Shown here in pieces: positions 14,507-22,083 of a stretch of DNA of 23,085 nt. The DNA comes from Psychrobacter sp. Its GTDB lineage: Bacteria; Pseudomonadota; Gammaproteobacteria; Pseudomonadales; Moraxellaceae. The stretch spans positions 1 to 23,085 of the forward strand of contig JAAXIL010000056.1 of the NCBI GenBank assembly GCA_012270355.1. Reading direction: 5' to 3'. The notes below the pieces were generated by a model. It saw only the letters and a program-made list of their open reading frames with translations. It was not told the DNA's origin and did not search any database. Position 1 is the first letter of the stretch. Each line of letters begins with the position of its first letter. A program made the translations under genes and the position numbers.

Positions 14507-15196
14507 TAAGTCCGCCAAAATTCGCCCCGTCAAACCCCACACCACCTCGCTATCAATCAGCCAACTTAGCGTGACCAGCGTTGCCGTCTGCTCGCCTTGC
14601 GTATATTCAAATTTATAATCTTGGGTCGGTGCGTCAATCAGCGTTGCCAAATCTGCCCAAAAAATGCGTTCAATCTCGCCCAGTTCTGGCACATAAATCA
14701 CGTCGGGGTCAGCCAGTGCCACTATCGGACGCACGCTCAATCCCGCCTTTGAGGTTTGCGGGGGTAACTGCCCAAGTAGCTTCACTTTGCTTGGGGGCAA
14801 TGCAGTCTCTTCGCAGGTTTCTCTCAGAGCGGTAACCACATTATTACCGTCGCTCGCCTCATGTTTTCCGCCTGCAAATGACACTTCGCCTGCGTGGGCG
14901 TTCAGATGCCCTGCACGACGAGTCAGCATGAGTTTTGGCTCAGCCTCATCGGTTAGCACAATCAGCACCGACGCATCAGCAATGTCGGTTTGGGTCAGCG
15001 TGTCTAAAATCTGCTTGGCATAAGCGATGTCCGATGTTGCCTCGTTTTGTTCATAAATTGAGGCTTGCAACCGTTCAGTAAGTTGTACAATCAGCGGATG
15101 TGTGCCCGCTTGACGCAAGGCGTCTGGCAGGGCAATGGCAAATTCGGTAAACCGTGGCGACTGTAGCAACTGAGGGCTTGATGATGAAGCAGGCAT
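14456..15196 (-). CDS. NUDIX hydrolase, CoA pyrophosphatase type (NudL/YeaB-like)
   Basis: 246 aa from the ATG at 15196 (a TTG six codons upstream would give 252). The NUDIX box GGKHEASDGNNVVTALRETC, continuing EETAL, supplies the metal-binding REXXEE glutamates. It is preceded by LMLTRRAGHLNAHAGEVSFA, the UPF0035 signature of enzymes that split coenzyme A into 3',5'-ADP and phosphopantetheine. Members are about 190-250 aa, so length is normal; the first 75 residues are poorly conserved. It is convergent with birA, overlapping it by 51 bp, and divergent from the next NUDIX gene with 95 bp between the starts. Specificity for CoA is inferred from the family. Confidence 0.87.
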   Translation of the reverse strand: MPASSSSPQLLQSPRFTEFAIALPDALRQAGTHPLIVQLTERLQASIYEQNEATSDIAYAKQILDTLTQTDIADASVLIVLTDEAEPKLMLTRRAGHLNAHAGEVSFAGGKHEASDGNNVVTALRETCEETALPPSKVKLLGQLPPQTSKAGLSVRPIVALADPDVIYVPELGEIERIFWADLATLIDAPTQDYKFEYTQGEQTATLVTLSWLIDSEVVWGLTGRILADLLKVGFDREIDWYLRAV

Positions 15197-15291
15197 AATA
15201 AATCGGCTTAGCAAATGGCAAAGTTTAGACTAACTCAAATTCCTAAACTATGCTATGTTGATGCTTGAATTCATGAGTTAAGATAAAAACG

Positions 15292-15852
15292 ATGGCATAT
15301 TGTTTGCAATGCGGACACGAGGCGGTTCGCAAAATTCCCGAAGGTGACCAAAAACCCCGTATTGTGTGCCCTGCCTGCGGATATATCCATTATGAAAACC
15401 CCAAAGTCGTGTGCGGGGCACTTGTTGTGCATGAGGACAAAGTTTTGCTGTGTCGCCGTGCCATTGAGCCACGCTATGGCTTTTGGACAATTCCCGCAGG
15501 CTTTATGGAAATTGGCGAAACCCTCGCTGAGGGGGCTTTGCGAGAAACGGTGGAAGAAGCCGATGCGGTGGGCGTTAATCCGCACCTATACTGCCTCTAT
15601 GACATTCCTGCTATCGGACAAGTGTACGCCATGTATTTGGCAGACCTCAAAGACGGCAAGTTTGGCACGGGCGTCGAGAGCCTAGAATGTGCGTTGTTTA
15701 ATGAGGCGGACATTCCTTGGGACGACATTGCGTTTGAGGCGGTGCATCGCACACTCACCCATTATTTTGCTGACCGCAAAACCGCGTCCACTCATGCTGA
15801 TTTTAGCTTGCATCAAGAGTCCATCGCCAAGGATAAACGGATTGGTTCGTAA
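15292..15852 (+). CDS. zinc-ribbon NUDIX hydrolase
   Basis: 186 aa. An N-terminal zinc ribbon, CLQCGHE then CPACGYIHYENP (about 4-40), is followed by a NUDIX domain. Its box GFMEIGETLAEGALRETVEE at about 70-89 continues with ADAVG, carrying the REXXEE metal ligands. This layout is the common ADP-ribose / nucleotide-sugar or NADH-type pyrophosphatase family related to NudC but shorter. It lacks the SQPWPFPQS signature of true NudC, so a NADH substrate should not be assumed. The ATG is preceded only by a weak purine stretch. It likely shares a short divergent promoter region with the CoA-type NUDIX gene. Confidence 0.88.
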   Translation: MAYCLQCGHEAVRKIPEGDQKPRIVCPACGYIHYENPKVVCGALVVHEDKVLLCRRAIEPRYGFWTIPAGFMEIGETLAEGALRETVEEADAVGVNPHLYCLYDIPAIGQVYAMYLADLKDGKFGTGVESLECALFNEADIPWDDIAFEAVHRTLTHYFADRKTASTHADFSLHQESIAKDKRIGS

Positions 15853-15989
15853 AAACGTTTCAAACATACGGGTTGCCGAGCCATCACTTAGATTTATCGC
15901 TTTTTTTAGGGAATGGGTTATAATCCGTGTTATTACCTTACTTAAGCACTTCAATTGATTACCCTAAAATTTTGCAAAAGGACCCTGCC

Positions 15990-16484
15990 ATGACCGCTCA
16001 CCTCAGCCTAAAAACCGCATTGACTGCCTCGCTATTGGCATTTGCCACGCTTGCCCTACCTTCACAAGCTACCACCGTGTATAAAAGCATTGGTAACTAT
16101 GGCGAAGTTAAATACTCGCAAACACCGCCACCTGTTGGCACTAAATACGAAGTGATTGAAATCCGTAGCAATGGCGGTGGCACGGTTGATAGAGGTGTGT
16201 AAGACGGTAGAGTTGATGCGAATGAAGCAGCCCCACCATCTGCCGAAGAACAACGCATCGACCAGCTTGAAGCCCAGATGAAAGAACAAGAAGAGAGGCA
16301 ACTCGCCGAACGCTGTCAGAACCTTCGCAATCAGATGACCAACTTAAATGCAGGCGGTCGGGTGTATGAGATGGATGAAAACGGTGAACGAAAATATCTT
16401 GACAGCCGTGAAATGCAACTGAAAAAAGAGCAAATCCAAGAAGCGATGAGCCAGTATTGTTCAGGTAATGGGCAGGCGACTTAA
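15990..16484 (+). pseudogene. DUF4124-like secreted protein with an in-frame stop codon
   Basis: AAGGA stands 8 nt before the ATG at 15990. The first 70 codons encode a signal peptide (about 1-28, ALTASLLAFATLALPSQA) and a short domain TTVYKSIGNYGEVKYSQTPP, typical of DUF4124 proteins. A TAA at 16200-16202 stops it, yet the same frame stays open for another 93 codons to TAA 16482-16484, with natural content (EEQRIDQLEAQMKEQEERQL, then CQNLRNQM and REMQLKKEQIQEAMSQYC). The tail is charged, coiled-coil-like and has two Cys, as expected for the second half of this family. A single nonsense mutation is the simplest reading. An internal ATG at 16278 is unlikely to be a real start. A TATAAT at 15919-15924 may be the -10 box. 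Confidence 0.8.
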
Positions 16485-16508
16485 CCACTAACTAAAAGAT
16501 TAAAACAT

Positions 16509-16679
16509 TTGGAAATTATCTCAGAAATCGATTTGTCATCTAGCCAGCATGATGCCATTACTCAGCTAAGAAATGCGAGTTTTCCAGAGCATCAAGTGCC
16601 TCGCTCCTATTATAAACAACTGCCTTATCTACGGGGCATGGTGTATAAGGGCGAGGTGCTGATTGGTCATATGTTTTAA
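16509..16679 (+). pseudogene. truncated GNAT N-acetyltransferase fragment
   Basis: A 56-codon frame from a TTG reads ISEIDLSSSQHDAITQLRNA, then FPEHQVPRSYYKQLPYLR and VYKGEVLIGHMF, and stops at TAA 16677-16679. This resembles the first third of a GNAT acetyltransferase, ending where strand beta4 with the acetyl-CoA-binding motif should begin. A working GNAT protein needs about 140-180 aa. The rest is missing, since the next gene comes in on the other strand. It is probably a deletion remnant. Family assignment is by pattern and moderate. Confidence 0.55.
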
Positions 16680-16754
16680 GCTTATGCTCTATTCTTTATC
16701 ATGTAGCTTGACCATCTTTTAAATACCTTCTTGCTCACCTCATACCTTTACCAC

Positions 16755-17804
16755 TTATCTCACACACTCGTTAATTTGCCGAGCGATCGTCTGCCAGCTT
16801 GTGATGAAGTCATTAAAATTACTCATGTCCTCGCTATGCGTGCTGGTACGCAGGGGCTTGAGTTTGTCCACCACCTTTTGATTGCTGTCCGTTTGTAGCA
16901 CCATGCACATGGTTTGCCCCGTTGGGCGAGTGCCTTGCAACCAACGAAACTGGCTGGCTTTGGGGGGCAAGTGATGGTCGATGGTCAGCGATCCAAGCAG
17001 ATTTAGTTTGAGTGTCGGCTCAAGATAGGCAAACGCATCGTGATACGCCCAATACGGACGGCTGGCAGGGGTGGCGTTTTGTACCGAAGCCGAGGCTTGC
17101 ACGTTGGCAACTGCTTCATTCATCTGTTGTTCAAACTCCTGCACATTTTGCAGATAGGTTTCGGCGTACTTAGGATTCGCCCTAGCGTGCAACACCCCCA
17201 ATGCCCGCACGATGGCTTTAGCATTGTCAGGGTCGAGCCAAATGTGCGGGTCAAGCGTGTCATCTATGGGTTTTGCCTGCACGTCTCGAAATGGCAACCG
17301 ATTAAACGCATCAAAGTCGTATAAGCTGATGGCATTGGGTGCATTTGTCAATGTTTGCTCTAAATTGGTTTCTAACGCCTCGCCAAACCACACCACATAA
17401 CGGCTGTCTTGCACGGTTTTCATATCGCTCGGGCTTAAGCTACCGTGATGCCCAATGTCGCCCGCATCGAGTAGCAACTTGGCAGATGGAGCGTTTTTGG
17501 TAACCGCTTCGCTGAGCAACCAAAGCGGATAATTACTCACGGCAATCTCGGTTTTTGCCATGATGCCCTCAACCGTCTGTGGGGCGATACCGTCATTTAT
17601 CAAGCTTGTCTTTATATCTTCCGCATTCTGATACTTGGCATTTTTATAATATGCGTTATCAGCCATTGACGTTGGCGATAGCATCATTATTCCCAACAAT
17701 GCAGACAAACTAAACGCTCGCAAAGTTTTTTTTGCAAATTTTTGAGGCAAGGTTTGATTAAAAGCGGTTTGTTTAGAAAAAGTTTGATGGAATAAGGAAA
17801 GCAT
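16755..17804 (-). CDS. znuA: zinc ABC transporter periplasmic binding protein
   Basis: 349 aa from the ATG at 17804. Longer upstream frames begin at a TTG next to the Zur operator and are unlikely. Residues to about 47 form a signal peptide with a long basic front and core LSALLGIMMLSP, cleaved near SMA. Zinc ligands expected for ZnuA are visible: His in GDIGHHGSLSP, His in LDPHIWLDPDNAKAIV, His in YWAYHDAFAYLEP, and acidic residues near the end. The long His-rich loop of E. coli ZnuA is nearly absent. Two cysteines, TMCMVLQ and the terminal NECVR, could form the known C-terminal disulfide. It is divergent from zur-znuC-znuB, sharing the Zur operator. Role: delivers periplasmic Zn2+ to ZnuBC. 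Confidence 0.9.
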   Translation of the reverse strand: MLSLFHQTFSKQTAFNQTLPQKFAKKTLRAFSLSALLGIMMLSPTSMADNAYYKNAKYQNAEDIKTSLINDGIAPQTVEGIMAKTEIAVSNYPLWLLSEAVTKNAPSAKLLLDAGDIGHHGSLSPSDMKTVQDSRYVVWFGEALETNLEQTLTNAPNAISLYDFDAFNRLPFRDVQAKPIDDTLDPHIWLDPDNAKAIVRALGVLHARANPKYAETYLQNVQEFEQQMNEAVANVQASASVQNATPASRPYWAYHDAFAYLEPTLKLNLLGSLTIDHHLPPKASQFRWLQGTRPTGQTMCMVLQTDSNQKVVDKLKPLRTSTHSEDMSNFNDFITSWQTIARQINECVR

Positions 17805-17877
17805 GATGAGAAATCGTCCTGTCAAGCCGATAGGGGATGAGGTAAATATGCTAAGATAGGCATAATACAAATCAGAT

Positions 17878-17894
17878 ATGTTATATTATAACAT
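17878..17894. promoter_or_regulatory. Zur operator between znuA and zur
   Basis: ATGTTATATTATAACAT is a perfect 17-bp palindrome (8-bp arms, central T) matching the proteobacterial Zur consensus GAAATGTTATANTATAACATTTC at its core. It lies 74 bp upstream of znuA and 78 bp upstream of zur and overlaps a minus-strand TATAAT (17885-17890). Zinc-loaded Zur bound here should repress both arms, including zur itself. Confidence 0.9.
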
Positions 17895-17971
17895 TAAATT
17901 TAATTTTATATCATCTCTCAAATCGTCCTGATAACATTCTCCCTTATTTTATTAAATAATACCCGAATACC

Positions 17972-18562
17972 ATGACTGCAAACCAATCCGATGCGTCCAT
18001 TCATCATGACCCAGCTCATGCCAATTACCATGACCAATTTGACCATAAAGATACGCACATTCATTCGGTGACCGCGTTGAGTGATTCCGATATTGCCGAA
18101 CGCATCGCCACTGCCAATGCCCATTGCACCAAACAAGGCGTGCGATTTACGCTCTTGCGTGAGCGGGTGTATCGCTTGATATTACAAGCAGATAAACCCA
18201 TCGGGGCGTATGACCTCATGCAACAAGTGCAAGATGAACGCACCGAGCAGGCACGGCAAACGGGCGATACCAGTGAGGCAAAACGGGTTGCCCCGCCAAC
18301 GGTGTATCGCACGTTGGAATTTTTGCTTGAGCAAGGATTTATCCATCAACTCACCTCAAAAAATGCCTATGTGCCCTGCTGTCATCCTCGCCATGCTCAC
18401 ACCGCTATTTTTTTGCTGTGTAAAAGCTGTGAAGCGGTGCAGGAATTTGGTGATTTATCGGTGAGCGGTTTGCTTGCCGACATTAAACAGTTGGCAGGGT
18501 TTGCCGTGCAAGATGGCGTGATGGAATTTCAGGGGCTTTGTGCAAAGTGTCAGGTAGCGTAA
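17972..18562 (+). CDS. zur: zinc uptake regulator Zur (Fur family)
   Basis: 196 aa. The winged helix-turn-helix is at about 50-115 (RFTLLRERVYRLIL, APPTVYRTLEFLLEQGFIHQ). The dimerisation/metal domain follows: CHPRHAHTAIFLLCKSC (Cys150, Cys153) and LCAKC (Cys190, Cys193), the four-Cys structural zinc site, with the His-rich segment giving regulatory ligands. CHPRHAH and the flanking znu genes point to Zur rather than Fur. The first 40 residues carry an unusual His/Asp-rich tail (HHDPAHANYHDQFDHKDTHI) absent from E. coli Zur, which could bind zinc. The stop is 2 bp before znuC, so they are co-transcribed. The start codon has no clear ribosome-binding site. Confidence 0.92.
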   Translation: MTANQSDASIHHDPAHANYHDQFDHKDTHIHSVTALSDSDIAERIATANAHCTKQGVRFTLLRERVYRLILQADKPIGAYDLMQQVQDERTEQARQTGDTSEAKRVAPPTVYRTLEFLLEQGFIHQLTSKNAYVPCCHPRHAHTAIFLLCKSCEAVQEFGDLSVSGLLADIKQLAGFAVQDGVMEFQGLCAKCQVA

Positions 18563-18564
18563 CG

Positions 18565-19434
18565 ATGGGATTAAAACTTACCGACGATGCTAGACCTAAG
18601 AGCCACGGCACGGTTGCCAACCCGATCCCGTTGGCGAACAACTTAACCTCGCAAGATGCCTCATCTGCTTTGCTTACTTTATCAGGGGTAAGTTACGCCG
18701 TCGCTGACCGTCAGGGGTTAAGTAGGCGAAGTGGTCAAAACTTATCGAACCAGAAAACCTTCCAGAAAACTTTGCTGTCTAATATCAACCTCACCGTGAT
18801 GCCCAATGAATTGATGAGCATCATCGGACCGAATGGGGCAGGCAAATCGACGTTAATGAAGGTGATTTTAGGCTTGATTGAGCCCACGAGTGGAACGGTG
18901 CATCGGCGGGCGGGTTCAAAAATCGGCTATGTGCCACAAAAATTTGCTGTGCCTACCATTTTGCCTTTGCGGGTCAAAGATTTACTGTCTCAAGTCAAAT
19001 CCCGTTGCACTGCCGATGAACAAGCGATTTTGTTTGAGCAATTATCAATAGACCCATTATTAACCCAGCAAGTCACCGCTTTATCAGGGGGCGAGACGCA
19101 ACGGGTATTACTTGCTCGCAGTCTATTGGGCAAGCCCGACTTGCTTATTTTAGATGAGCCAATGCAAGGGCTTGACCCCGAAAGCGAGCGTTGGCTATAC
19201 GCCTTTATTGACGATTTGCCCGAATTTTTACGCTGTGCGATGGTGGTGGTATCGCACGATTTGCATTGGGTGATGCGGGGGGCGCGTAAGGTAATTTGCC
19301 TCAACACGCACATTTGCTGTTCGGGGCAACCGAGTGAGATTGAGTTGACGCCTGAGTTTACCAAACTGTTTGGGCACCAGTATGAGCTGCCGTATGTGCA
19401 TCAGCACACTCGTTGTCAGCATGAGGCGAGGTAG
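18565..19434 (+). CDS. znuC: zinc ABC transporter ATP-binding protein
   Basis: 289 aa from the ATG two bases after the zur stop; an AGGT inside the zur end lies 9 nt upstream. It powers zinc import with ZnuB. All ABC ATPase elements are present: Walker A GPNGAGKSTL at about 88-97, signature LSGGETQRV at 173, Walker B LLILDEP at 193-199 and H-loop His231 in VVSHDLHWV. E. coli ZnuC is about 250 aa. Here about 40 extra residues sit at the N-terminus and within the first domain (DDARPKSHGTVANPIP; SRRSGQNLSNQKTFQKT), so the true start could be further in, although no other start has a better site. It overlaps znuB by one base if the GTG start of that gene is used. Confidence 0.92.
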   Translation: MGLKLTDDARPKSHGTVANPIPLANNLTSQDASSALLTLSGVSYAVADRQGLSRRSGQNLSNQKTFQKTLLSNINLTVMPNELMSIIGPNGAGKSTLMKVILGLIEPTSGTVHRRAGSKIGYVPQKFAVPTILPLRVKDLLSQVKSRCTADEQAILFEQLSIDPLLTQQVTALSGGETQRVLLARSLLGKPDLLILDEPMQGLDPESERWLYAFIDDLPEFLRCAMVVVSHDLHWVMRGARKVICLNTHICCSGQPSEIELTPEFTKLFGHQYELPYVHQHTRCQHEAR

Positions 19435-19436
19435 TG

Positions 19437-20264
19437 ATGATGGGTGTAATGACGAGTATCTTGAATGAGTGGTCGGCTTGGCTACCAATTGTTGCCCCAG
19501 CATGGCTAGCAGGAACCTTGCTTGCCCTGCTCTCTGCCCCACTCGGCTGTTTGGTGCTGTGGCGACGCATGGCGTTTTTTGCCGATGCGTTGGCTCACGG
19601 CACGTTGCTTGGCGTGGCGTTAGCGTTGTGGTGGCAGATGCCTACCCCACTTGGCATTGGCTTGGTGAGTGTGCTGGTGGTGTTTGGGCTATTTTGGCTC
19701 GACGACGAGCGATTGCCAAGTGATGCGGTGCTAGCAGTGGTGGCGGTGTCTTTGCTATGTGCTGGACTGCTCACCATGACGCAGATGACGCAAATGCAGG
19801 CGAACGTGCTGGGCTATTTGTTTGGCAATCTGTTGGAAATGCGATGGGCGGATATGCCTTGGCTGGTGGGCATGGTGGTGATTGGAATGGCAGGTCTAGC
19901 GGTTACATGGCACTCGCAGGTAAAACTAGCAACGCATGCTGATTTGGCACAGATTGCAGGCGTGTCAGTGGCACGGCAAAAGCTATTGTTTATGGGCATT
20001 TTGGCAGGATTTTGTGCGGTGGCGTTGCAAGCGGTCGGTAGTTTGCTGATTAGCGGATTGCTGGTCTTACCTGCCCTCACTGCACGGCTGTACGCCCATT
20101 CGCCAAAGCAAATGCTGGTATTGGCGTTGATTTTGGCTCAAGTGGCAGTTACGCTCGGCGTATGGGGCAGTGTGTGGCTAGATATTCAAACGGGGTTGAC
20201 AATCGTGCTAACGCTGGCAGTGGCGTTCTTTATGTCGTTTGCGGTAAAGCGAGTGGTTGGGTAG
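19437..20264 (+). CDS. znuB: zinc ABC transporter membrane permease
   Basis: 275 aa, very hydrophobic, 7-8 transmembrane segments, ABC-3 family. The early block LWRRMAFFADALAHGTLLGV is the family's substrate-path and coupling region (compare R-M-A-Y-F-G-D-A-L-A-H/S-S in other members). GSLLISGLLVLPALTARLYA is the conserved late segment. It forms the Zn2+ channel with ZnuC. Start choice is open: GTG 19434, ATG 19437 and ATG 19440 all follow GAGG; I took the first ATG, at 5 nt spacing. It is the last gene of the zur-znuC-znuB operon. No strong hairpin terminator was seen after the stop. Confidence 0.92.
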   Translation: MMGVMTSILNEWSAWLPIVAPAWLAGTLLALLSAPLGCLVLWRRMAFFADALAHGTLLGVALALWWQMPTPLGIGLVSVLVVFGLFWLDDERLPSDAVLAVVAVSLLCAGLLTMTQMTQMQANVLGYLFGNLLEMRWADMPWLVGMVVIGMAGLAVTWHSQVKLATHADLAQIAGVSVARQKLLFMGILAGFCAVALQAVGSLLISGLLVLPALTARLYAHSPKQMLVLALILAQVAVTLGVWGSVWLDIQTGLTIVLTLAVAFFMSFAVKRVVG

Positions 20265-20360
20265 AACGTTATAGTAAAATCATTCATCTAGCCTGCCATT
20301 CCGTAATACCATCGTAAATTAATTGTTACGTTTACTTGGCTCGTCGGTTACGGATTGATA

Positions 20361-20377
20361 TTGACTTGACAAGTCAA
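20361..20377. promoter_or_regulatory. palindromic site and candidate -10 box upstream of cpdA
   Basis: TTGACTTGACAAGTCAA is a perfect palindrome with 8-bp arms around a central A. A further half-site TTGTCAAG lies at 20390-20397, directly followed by TATAAT (20398-20403), about 110 bp before the cpdA ATG. An operator overlapping the promoter is likely. The regulator is unknown, and the site does not resemble a CRP site (TGTGA-N6-TCACA). Confidence 0.5.
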
Positions 20378-20513
20378 ACGAACTAACATTTGTCAAGTAT
20401 AATAACCATTTATCGACAAAATTACCGATTCATGTCAGCTATTCGCCATCTGTCAGCTTAATTTACCGTTTAATCTATTATCTATTGAACCGCTTACCTA
20501 AACCCATCTGCTC

Positions 20514-21368
20514 ATGACCTCTTATGCCTCATGTCCTCCGCAACACATAACCACGCCTGATAGTGTGGCGAATGTGTTGCAGTTGACAGATTTGCATCTG
20601 TTCCCTGACCCAGACAAGATGGTTGCAGGCGTGAATTGTCATGACAACTTTGAGCGGTGTTTATCACAAGCATTCAGCGAGGACGTACGTTGTGATTTGA
20701 TTGTGGTCACGGGCGATTTAGTCAACGAAGTTAAAACTGAAATTTATGACCACATTTTTGCTCGCTTAGATGCAACAGGCATCCCTTATGTCTGCATTGC
20801 AGGCAATCATGATGTAACCGACGAGATTGGCGAGGACTTACCGTTTGAACAGCGAAAGTTTGTCGCTCATGCACCTGATACTCGCCTTTTGAGTGATTTT
20901 CGGGTGCAACTCAATCATTGGCAATTGTTACTGCTGGATTCCAGCGTTGTAGGCGAGGTGGGTGGACGGTTAAGTTCTGAAAGCCTGACTTGGATTGAAC
21001 AGAGATTAAAAAATCACGACGACCCAACCGTATTGGCATTGCATCATCATGTCGTACCAATGCAGTCAGAATGGATTGACAACCATTTGATCGCCAATAG
21101 CGAACAATTTTGGCAGACGATTCAGCCGTTTTCACACGTTAAATCTGTGATATCCGGTCATGTCCATCAAGAGTTTGCTTACAAACAAGATGACATTCAG
21201 ATTTACGCCACACCTTCAACTTGCTATCAGTTTGAGCCTCAGCAAGACGAATTTGGCTATGATAAAGATGCTAAGGCAGGCTATCGCTGGCTCAAACTTG
21301 AGGCAAATGGCGAGTTGTCCAGTCGAGTGGTGCGATTGGCGGAAGTTTCTGCATCAGCATCAGTTTGA
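20514..21368 (+). CDS. cpdA: 3',5'-cyclic-AMP phosphodiesterase CpdA
   Basis: 284 aa, calcineurin-like metallophosphoesterase that hydrolyses cAMP to AMP and so limits CRP-type signalling. The dimetal motifs are all present: QLTDLHLF (Asp26, His28), VVTGDLVNE (Asp68), AGNHD (Asn98-His99), LALHHHVVP and SGHVHQEF. These, the spacing and the length (E. coli CpdA 275 aa) support the class III assignment. It ends with RWLKLEANGE as in homologues. It is a single-gene unit: 249 bp separate it from znuB, with a palindromic site in the gap, and its own terminator follows at 21420-21455. Other small phosphodiesterases share the fold, so cAMP is inferred from the family. Confidence 0.88.
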   Translation: MTSYASCPPQHITTPDSVANVLQLTDLHLFPDPDKMVAGVNCHDNFERCLSQAFSEDVRCDLIVVTGDLVNEVKTEIYDHIFARLDATGIPYVCIAGNHDVTDEIGEDLPFEQRKFVAHAPDTRLLSDFRVQLNHWQLLLLDSSVVGEVGGRLSSESLTWIEQRLKNHDDPTVLALHHHVVPMQSEWIDNHLIANSEQFWQTIQPFSHVKSVISGHVHQEFAYKQDDIQIYATPSTCYQFEPQQDEFGYDKDAKAGYRWLKLEANGELSSRVVRLAEVSASASV

Positions 21369-21419
21369 TATTTATTATTGAAAGTTGTTGCGACGATAAC
21401 CACCTTTGAATAACGTAAT

Positions 21420-21455
21420 CCCTGCCAAATTAATATAGGTTTGGCGGGGTTTTTT
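21420..21455 (+). terminator. rho-independent terminator after cpdA
   Basis: Stem CCCTGCCAAA / TTTGGCGGGG (10 bp with one G-T wobble), a 10-nt loop, and TTTTTT directly after it, about 50 bp past the cpdA stop. Confidence 0.9.
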
Positions 21456-21500
21456 ATGGTGGGCAGATCAATTCACGTAAATTTTGTAGTGGTAATGATT

Positions 21501-21529
21501 TTGACAGTGTGATATAAGTTGCCGTTATT
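21501..21529 (+). promoter_or_regulatory. candidate promoter of dksA
   Basis: A consensus -35 TTGACA (21501-21506) is followed after 17 bp by GTTATT (21524-21529), a poor -10 with only 3 of 6 matches, about 32 bp before the dksA ATG. The position is right but the -10 is weak. Confidence 0.3.
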
Positions 21530-21561
21530 TTTTACAGGACGACACCACACAGGATGAAGCC

Positions 21562-22083
21562 ATGACCGAACGCAAAACCACTAAATCTACAACTAAAAAA
21601 ACGAAAACTGCCAGTAAATCAACCGCTAAAAATCCATCTAGCAAAGCCCCTGCCTCTAACCAAACCGAAAATTTGGACATTAAGCCGTATGAAGCGGGGA
21701 AGGACGAAGAGTATATGTCGGACGCTCAGCTTGAGCATTTTGAGTCGGTACTCAAAACATGGAAAGCCCAACTGCAAGGCGATGCAGAAGAAACCAAAAC
21801 ATACATCCAAGACGAGTCCACATCGCTGTCAGACATCAACGACCGGGCGACGCAAGAAGAAGAATTTGCTCTCGCTCTTCGCACCCGAGACCGGGAACGC
21901 AAGCTGATTCGCAAAATTGACAAATCGCTTGCAGACATTGCCAGTGGTGACTATGGGTTCTGCCAAACTTGTGGCGTCGAAATTGGCTTGCGTCGCTTAG
22001 AGGCTCGCCCTACTGCCACGCAGTGCATCGACTGCAAAACCTTATCGGAAATGAAAGAAAAACAAACCTGGGGTCATGCCTAG
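21562..22083 (+). CDS. dksA: RNA polymerase-binding transcription factor DksA
   Basis: 173 aa. DksA enters the RNA polymerase secondary channel and, with ppGpp, adjusts rRNA and amino-acid promoters. The coiled-coil tip residues are in [13 protein letters not shown] (Asp-x-x-Asp-x-Ala). The C-terminal zinc finger reads [18 protein letters not shown], then QCIDC, all four Cys present, and the end is the usual [13 protein letters not shown] tail. The first 40 residues are a Lys/Thr/Ser-rich extension ([19 protein letters not shown]) not found in the 151-aa E. coli protein but common in Moraxellaceae as far as I recall. AGGA precedes the ATG. It overlaps gluQ by 8 bp, so the two are co-translated. 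Confidence 0.95.
   Translation: MTERKTTKSTTKKTKTASKSTAKNPSSKAPASNQTENLDIKPYEAGKDEEYMSDAQLEHFESVLKTWKAQLQGDAEETKTYIQDESTSLSDINDRATQEEEFALALRTRDRERKLIRKIDKSLADIASGDYGFCQTCGVEIGLRRLEARPTATQCIDCKTLSEMKEKQTWGHA

Noticed and set aside
15344..15685. 113-codon plus-strand ORF overlapping the zinc-ribbon NUDIX gene.
   Set aside because: It lies in another frame of a gene with clear zinc-ribbon and NUDIX motifs; its Cys/Arg-rich content is typical of a shadow frame.
17805..17870. 22-residue N-terminal extension of ZnuA from a TTG at 17870.
   Set aside because: It would start 8 bp from the Zur operator and place extra residues before a normal signal peptide; the ATG at 17804 fits better.
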